This document shows, piece by piece, positions 59,916 through 64,000 of a DNA stretch of 64,000 nt. Source of the stretch: Sitta carolinensis (Eukaryota > Chordata > Aves > Passeriformes > Sittidae); NCBI GenBank assembly GCA_032173965.1, contig JAVUNC010000005.1, positions 2,480,001 to 2,544,000 of the forward strand. The letters are read 5' to 3'. Made by a program: the position numbers and the translations under genes. The notes beneath the pieces were generated by a model. That model had not been told where the DNA came from. It did no database searches and worked only from the letters and a program-made list of their open reading frames with translations. Position 1 is the stretch's first letter, and every line of letters starts with the position of its first letter.

Positions 59916-62689
59916 AGGAGCAGAGGTGCCTTTTGCCTGTGAGCTTGAAGGGAAAGGGCAGGCTGCGCCACATCCCGGCATTGCTATTTCTGCTGCCTGT
60001 CCCCTGCCCCACCGAGCACTTCCTTGCTGCCCCAGCTCTTGCAGTGACTCAGATTACAACACCCACCATGGGAAACTCTGCTCTTGCAGAGTGGTTACAG
60101 CTAAAGGTGGAGAACTGCCTTTCTGCAGCTTTTTTAGCTGTTGGAAGGGATAATCTTGTTGCTTTGGGAGGCTTTCTGGATTGCTGGCAATGCCCTGCAA
60201 ACCCACATGCTGCTGCCTTTGCTGGTCACATCACCCATCACTCCTCGATGTCGTGTCTTCCTGGCAGTCCTGGAAAAATTTTTATCCAGCATTTCCTGTC
60301 AGAGACACTGGACAGGATTTTTAAGCGCTGATGGATGCAGAGAAGTCATGTGAGGAGTCAGGAGGTGCTTGAGGGGGTTCCTCCCTGCTGCAGCTCCCCA
60401 TGGGGACCATCCCATTGACACTGGGGACCACCCAGTGACACCGTGGGTGTCTGCTCGAGGGTGTCTGCTCAAAGAGCAGGGAGGAAACGTGTGGCAGAAC
60501 TGGCCCCGGCTCTCCTGACTCAGCTGCTCATGCCTGAGTCAAACCATCACCTTGTTTTCACTGAACACCTTTCTTGGAAGGCTGGAAATCCCCTCCCATC
60601 CTGCTGTGTCCCTGGCCTGTTTCTCACTGTGATATTTTCATTCTGGCTCTTGGTTTCATTTCATGCCCTTTCACCTCACCAGCCTCTTGAGCCAAAGGAC
60701 CCACAGGAGCACTGTCCTCCCAGCACCTCTGCACTTCCAAGAAAGCCCTTGGTGAGCAAACCTTTCTGCTGCCTCTTGGCCTTTGCACTTTCTTTAGCAT
60801 TTATGGCTAGTCATGGGGAGTTTTTATTGGATTTCAGGGTCACCAGGCCTGGTTTTGTTCCCATTATTTCTCACTGGGTCATGCACAACCAAGCAGCAGA
60901 GCCCACCACGTCTCGTGGTGCTGGTGCAGGGGGGCACATGTCAGGCTATGGTGGCCAGGTGGGACAACCTTGGCTGCCACCAGCTGCAGGTGGACCCATC
61001 ACTCCACTAGGAACTCTGGTAGGAGGCTTCTAAGGGCTGTGAGGTCCAGTGGGATTTTTGGGACCCGCTCTTCATCCTGATCACTCCACAGAAACCAGCT
61101 GGTGGGGAGAGATCCAGGTTGTTAGCTCTCAGGCTTCCCGAGTCTGGGAGTTAAACCATGTAAGAATATTGAAGGTATATCCTCCTGTCCTAACCTGGAA
61201 GCAGGCAGACACACCTATAACCTCCCTGCCAGGGCCACCAAGCACTCAGGATGCTGGAAAACCTCTCCTTTTGGTGTCCTGCCTCCCTCCTGGCAGGGAT
61301 GGGGAAGGACTCTCCATTGCTGTATGCTTAAACCAAGCTCAGTGGCTATGTCACACAGGAAAGCGGCTCAGATTTGGCTTGGGCTTCACCCCAGTGCTCA
61401 GATCCCACCACCAGCACCCCCCAGGCCCCTTTTCCACCTGGCATCCCACCACCCTCGTGCCACTGGGAGCCTGTGCCAGCAGAGCTGCTGCCTTGCTGAA
61501 CCTTTCCCTAACACACCCTCGGTGATGGAGAAATTGATCTCGGCACAAAACGGCTCCAAAGGCTTTAAATCAGGTGACCACAGGGGTTTTTTTTCATGGA
61601 GGGACGTGGGAGGATTTCAAAACCAGTGGCTGGCAAGGTGTGATCCCTGTTTTCCTGGTGCGTGCGTGCAGGCACACACACCTCTGCAGGGCACCTGGTT
61701 CTTGTCCCCATCATAACTACATTTTGAGGTTGGGGGAACAAAAAGAAAAGAAAAAGGGTGGGACACAGGCCCCAGTTAGAACTCAGAATCAAACCTATAC
61801 AAGGAGATTTAGGTCTCCTTTGTGTTTCCCCCTGGAGAATTCCTTGTCCTGGCAAGGGATATTAGGATTCTTCTAATTAGAATTCCAATGGAGCAGCATA
61901 TCTTGTGTAAACCTTAAAGATTCCTTGCTATAAAGAACAGCTATTATCTTCTCCATGGCATCCTTTTCCAGGCTGAAAGCTACTCCCCAGTTTTCTCCTC
62001 CCTGGAGAACAAAATCGTTCTCATTTCGTGCTCTTCCATATACCCCATTCTGAAAACATCTCCTTGGTATTGCCCACCCTGTCCCATCCCAGATTAAACC
62101 TCTTCCCGAAAACACAGGGCCTGAAGTGAGATGTCCCCTTCCTTGGTGCTGAGGAACCAGCACCATCCTGTCCAGAAAACCCAACCTCCTGCATTTTGTA
62201 TGCCACCCTCTTGCCAAAACGACATGGAACTGTGCTTTCATTTTGATTTCCCTTCATTATTATGAATAACAATAATAACAATAGTAATATTTTCTCCAGG
62301 GACTTCATGCTGTTTGTTCAGAAATGACTGCTGAGGCATTGTTGTTCCCCCTCTCCCCAGTCCTTTACTCCTTGTTGGATGATTTCCAGCTTTATCAATT
62401 GAGGCAGGGGAAACTGAGGCACGGGAGGGTGCAGGAGGCTGTGCTGACCGTGCCTTCAGCTGCTTTTATCCACGGATCCAGCTCTCTCTGCACCAATCCT
62501 AGCTGTGCTGGAGCAGCCTGAGGTGTGTTCCCTGTGTAGGTACATTTTGGGATATTACTGGTGCAATATCTACATCTATCTTACATCGTAGTGCAGCGCA
62601 GAGCTTCCAAATCAGAGTCGGGTTGGAAATCAAGGAAAGCTTTGCCCAGCCCTGAAAAAGGTTATCTGAGGACAGAGGGGGCGAGCTGA

Positions 62690-63110
62690 GACAGACCAGT
62701 GTGAAACATTTTGGGGAGAAACGGCGCTGCTGGGGAAGGGGCGGTGGGGAAGGCGGTGGCAAATCCACGGAGGAAAGCAGGAATCGCCGCGTCCTTTGGG
62801 CTCTCCTCGGGCAGCGCCGCTGTGAAACGGCCGCATCCCTTCCAGCCAGCCTGACTTCTCTACTTACTCCCCTCCCCGCCGCCTCTGGAGCTTGTTTATC
62901 CGACCTGGCGCGGGGAGAACCTTTCCCAGGGCAGCGGGGTGAACTTGTTTACCGGCTGTATTTATTATTTTACGGCGTGCCGGCAGCAGGGCGGGCAGCG
63001 CACGCCGCGGACACGCGGGAGGAGCGTGCGGCACCCGCGGGCGGCTCCTGCCGCCCCTTCCAGCTCTTTCCAGGAAGCCCGGAGAGCAGCCCAGGCTGGT
63101 AAAAAACAGG
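62690..63110 (+). promoter_or_regulatory. PFKFB3: second GC-rich island in PFKFB3 intron 1
   Basis: CpG-dense stretch (for example around 62990-63060) after several kb of lower GC, with an AT-rich TATTTATTATTTTAC block at 62960-62975. It may be an alternative promoter or an intronic enhancer. No first exon matching the known MPLEL isoform is visible. Confidence 0.35.
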
Positions 63111-63209
63111 CTTAACCCGCCAGCACCAGCGGTGGGTTTTTTTTTTTTTTATCCCCAGCGGTACCGAGCCTTAGGCTCTTAGATTTTGTGTTTTTTCAGA
63201 TCTTGTGCT

Positions 63210-63870
63210 GAGTTGGTGCGTAACTCTAAACTCAGTATAAAGTGATAGTTGGCTGTTACTGTGACGCAGATAGAAACACACAGCAACACACACAACAGGG
63301 GTTCAGGCAGAGAAGAAGAAGTCCTAGTTTATTGTTGACCTCATATATATAAATTTCTGGACAGTGACCAGAGATTGGACAGAGAGGTTCCCACCTCTCC
63401 ATCTCCACTGGTCACTTGAGAATTCCATCAGGTGAGATCTTTTACAAAGGAATGTAAACGTGATTCTTGTTTATCTTACAATTCATGAGAACTAAAACAA
63501 ATCAGAAGGCTTATTTTCAGGGACAACAGTTGGCTGTCTTCACATTTTGGTCAGGCAAGGCAATCCCTCTGGGCCTGAGATCCGAGGACATCCCTACTGC
63601 CTCAGAGACCAAAAAAATCTAAACAAAAGTAAATTTGGGGTGGGAGCAAACTGGGGGTACATGATTTCATTGCCTGAAGATGTAATTGGAGGATTAACCC
63701 CTGATAACCCCAAACTCATATCTGTCTGAAAAACTCATGACCATTGTCCATTTTTGGGGTGTAGCCCCTTGGGGAGGCTTTGTCTGCCCTTCACATACCT
63801 GAAGGTCCTTCATCAAATATATCTGCTTTTATTTTTTTAACTTTGTCTGGCTTCAGTTTCTAGGTAAGCC
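63210..63870 (-). mobile_element. endogenous retroviral LTR, reverse orientation (non-coding)
   Basis: On the minus strand, a TATA-like stretch (atttatatatatgagg, about 63340-63355) is followed closely by AATAAA (acaataaacta, about 63328-63338), as in an LTR U3-R boundary. Downstream comes a U5-like part with 'gtgttgctgtgtgtttct' and 'ctgcgtcacagtaaca'. The end may be near 63255 (…cagtaaca) and the start near 63797 (tgtgaagggcagac), but no target-site duplication was found. No retroviral gene accompanies it in the window, so it may be a solo LTR. Confidence 0.5.
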
Positions 63871-64000
63871 CAAAAAAGGCATCAGTACTGCGAGAAAAAT
63901 TGGGTGTTTTGTCTCCTGCTGCCAAATCCATGATTCCCAAGCAGGGATGTGGCTTCCCAGTTTCAGTCTCTATCAAGCCAGGATGCTCCAGCTGCTTTTA

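Larger units (their letters stand above)
56214..64000 (+). other. PFKFB3: PFKFB3 intron 1 (5' part)
   Basis: From the exon 1 donor to the window edge. It includes CR1 copies at about 57885-58045 and 59265-59915, a second GC-rich island at 62.7-63.1 kb and an LTR near the right edge. I looked for the kinase exon and for the alternative first exon starting MPLEL and saw neither. Confidence 0.55.

Noticed and set aside
1..64000. CRISPR arrays, operons, prophage or other prokaryotic systems
   Set aside because: No spaced direct repeats, no gene-dense coding, and clear vertebrate introns and retrotransposons throughout.

Overview
The window is vertebrate nuclear DNA, most probably from a bird and plausibly a passerine. 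The support is about fifteen CR1-type retrotransposon copies with the usual avian 3' end, CpG-rich promoters, intron-split genes, and a gene order matching the vertebrate block IL2RA - RBM17 - PFKFB3 (human 10p15). The species call is inference. There are no prokaryotic features, CRISPR arrays or recognisable tRNA/rRNA genes.

Layout. (1) 1-4.7 kb: gene-poor flank with CR1 copies, including a long one (about 1137-1990) that keeps part of the reverse-transcriptase frame. (2) 4.7-17.0 kb, minus strand: an interleukin-2 receptor alpha (IL2RA/CD25) gene. The secure exons are the signal-peptide exon (16940-17015), sushi 1 (8235-8420), the linker (7920-8041) and sushi 2 (7396-7623). Stalk and membrane exons (5803-5897, 5608-5661, 4678-4750) are proposed from splice sites and phase. 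(3) 17-32.4 kb: intergenic DNA between two divergent genes, holding CR1 copies, a possible LTR and old LINE remnants. (4) 32.4-43.85 kb, plus strand: complete RBM17 (SPF45), with a CpG-rich promoter just downstream of a 10-bp-unit minisatellite, a non-coding first exon carrying a 9-codon upstream ORF, and eleven coding exons. (5) 43.85-55.8 kb: intergenic with CR1 fragments. (6) 56.0-64 kb, plus strand: the 5' end of PFKFB3. Only the first exon of the isoform starting MPFRK is present (coding part 56198-56213); the rest lies in its first intron. That intron holds a second GC-rich island (62.7-63.1 kb) and an LTR in reverse orientation near the right edge.

The genes do different jobs: IL-2 capture on lymphocytes, 3' splice-site choice, and control of glycolysis through fructose-2,6-bisphosphate. 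They are linked by conserved synteny, not by a shared pathway.

The strongest anomaly is a set of exons each one base short of the length that frame and splice phase require. Two are in RBM17 (exons 9 and 11): with one base in each, the coding length is exactly 402 codons including the stop, matching the 401-residue vertebrate protein. One is in the IL2RA linker exon, and two more may be in the weaker IL2RA exons. Sequence or assembly deletions explain this better than pseudogenisation. I found no convincing new biological system; the most noteworthy native structures are the promoter-proximal minisatellite, the RBM17 upstream ORF and the reconstructed IL2RA exon set.
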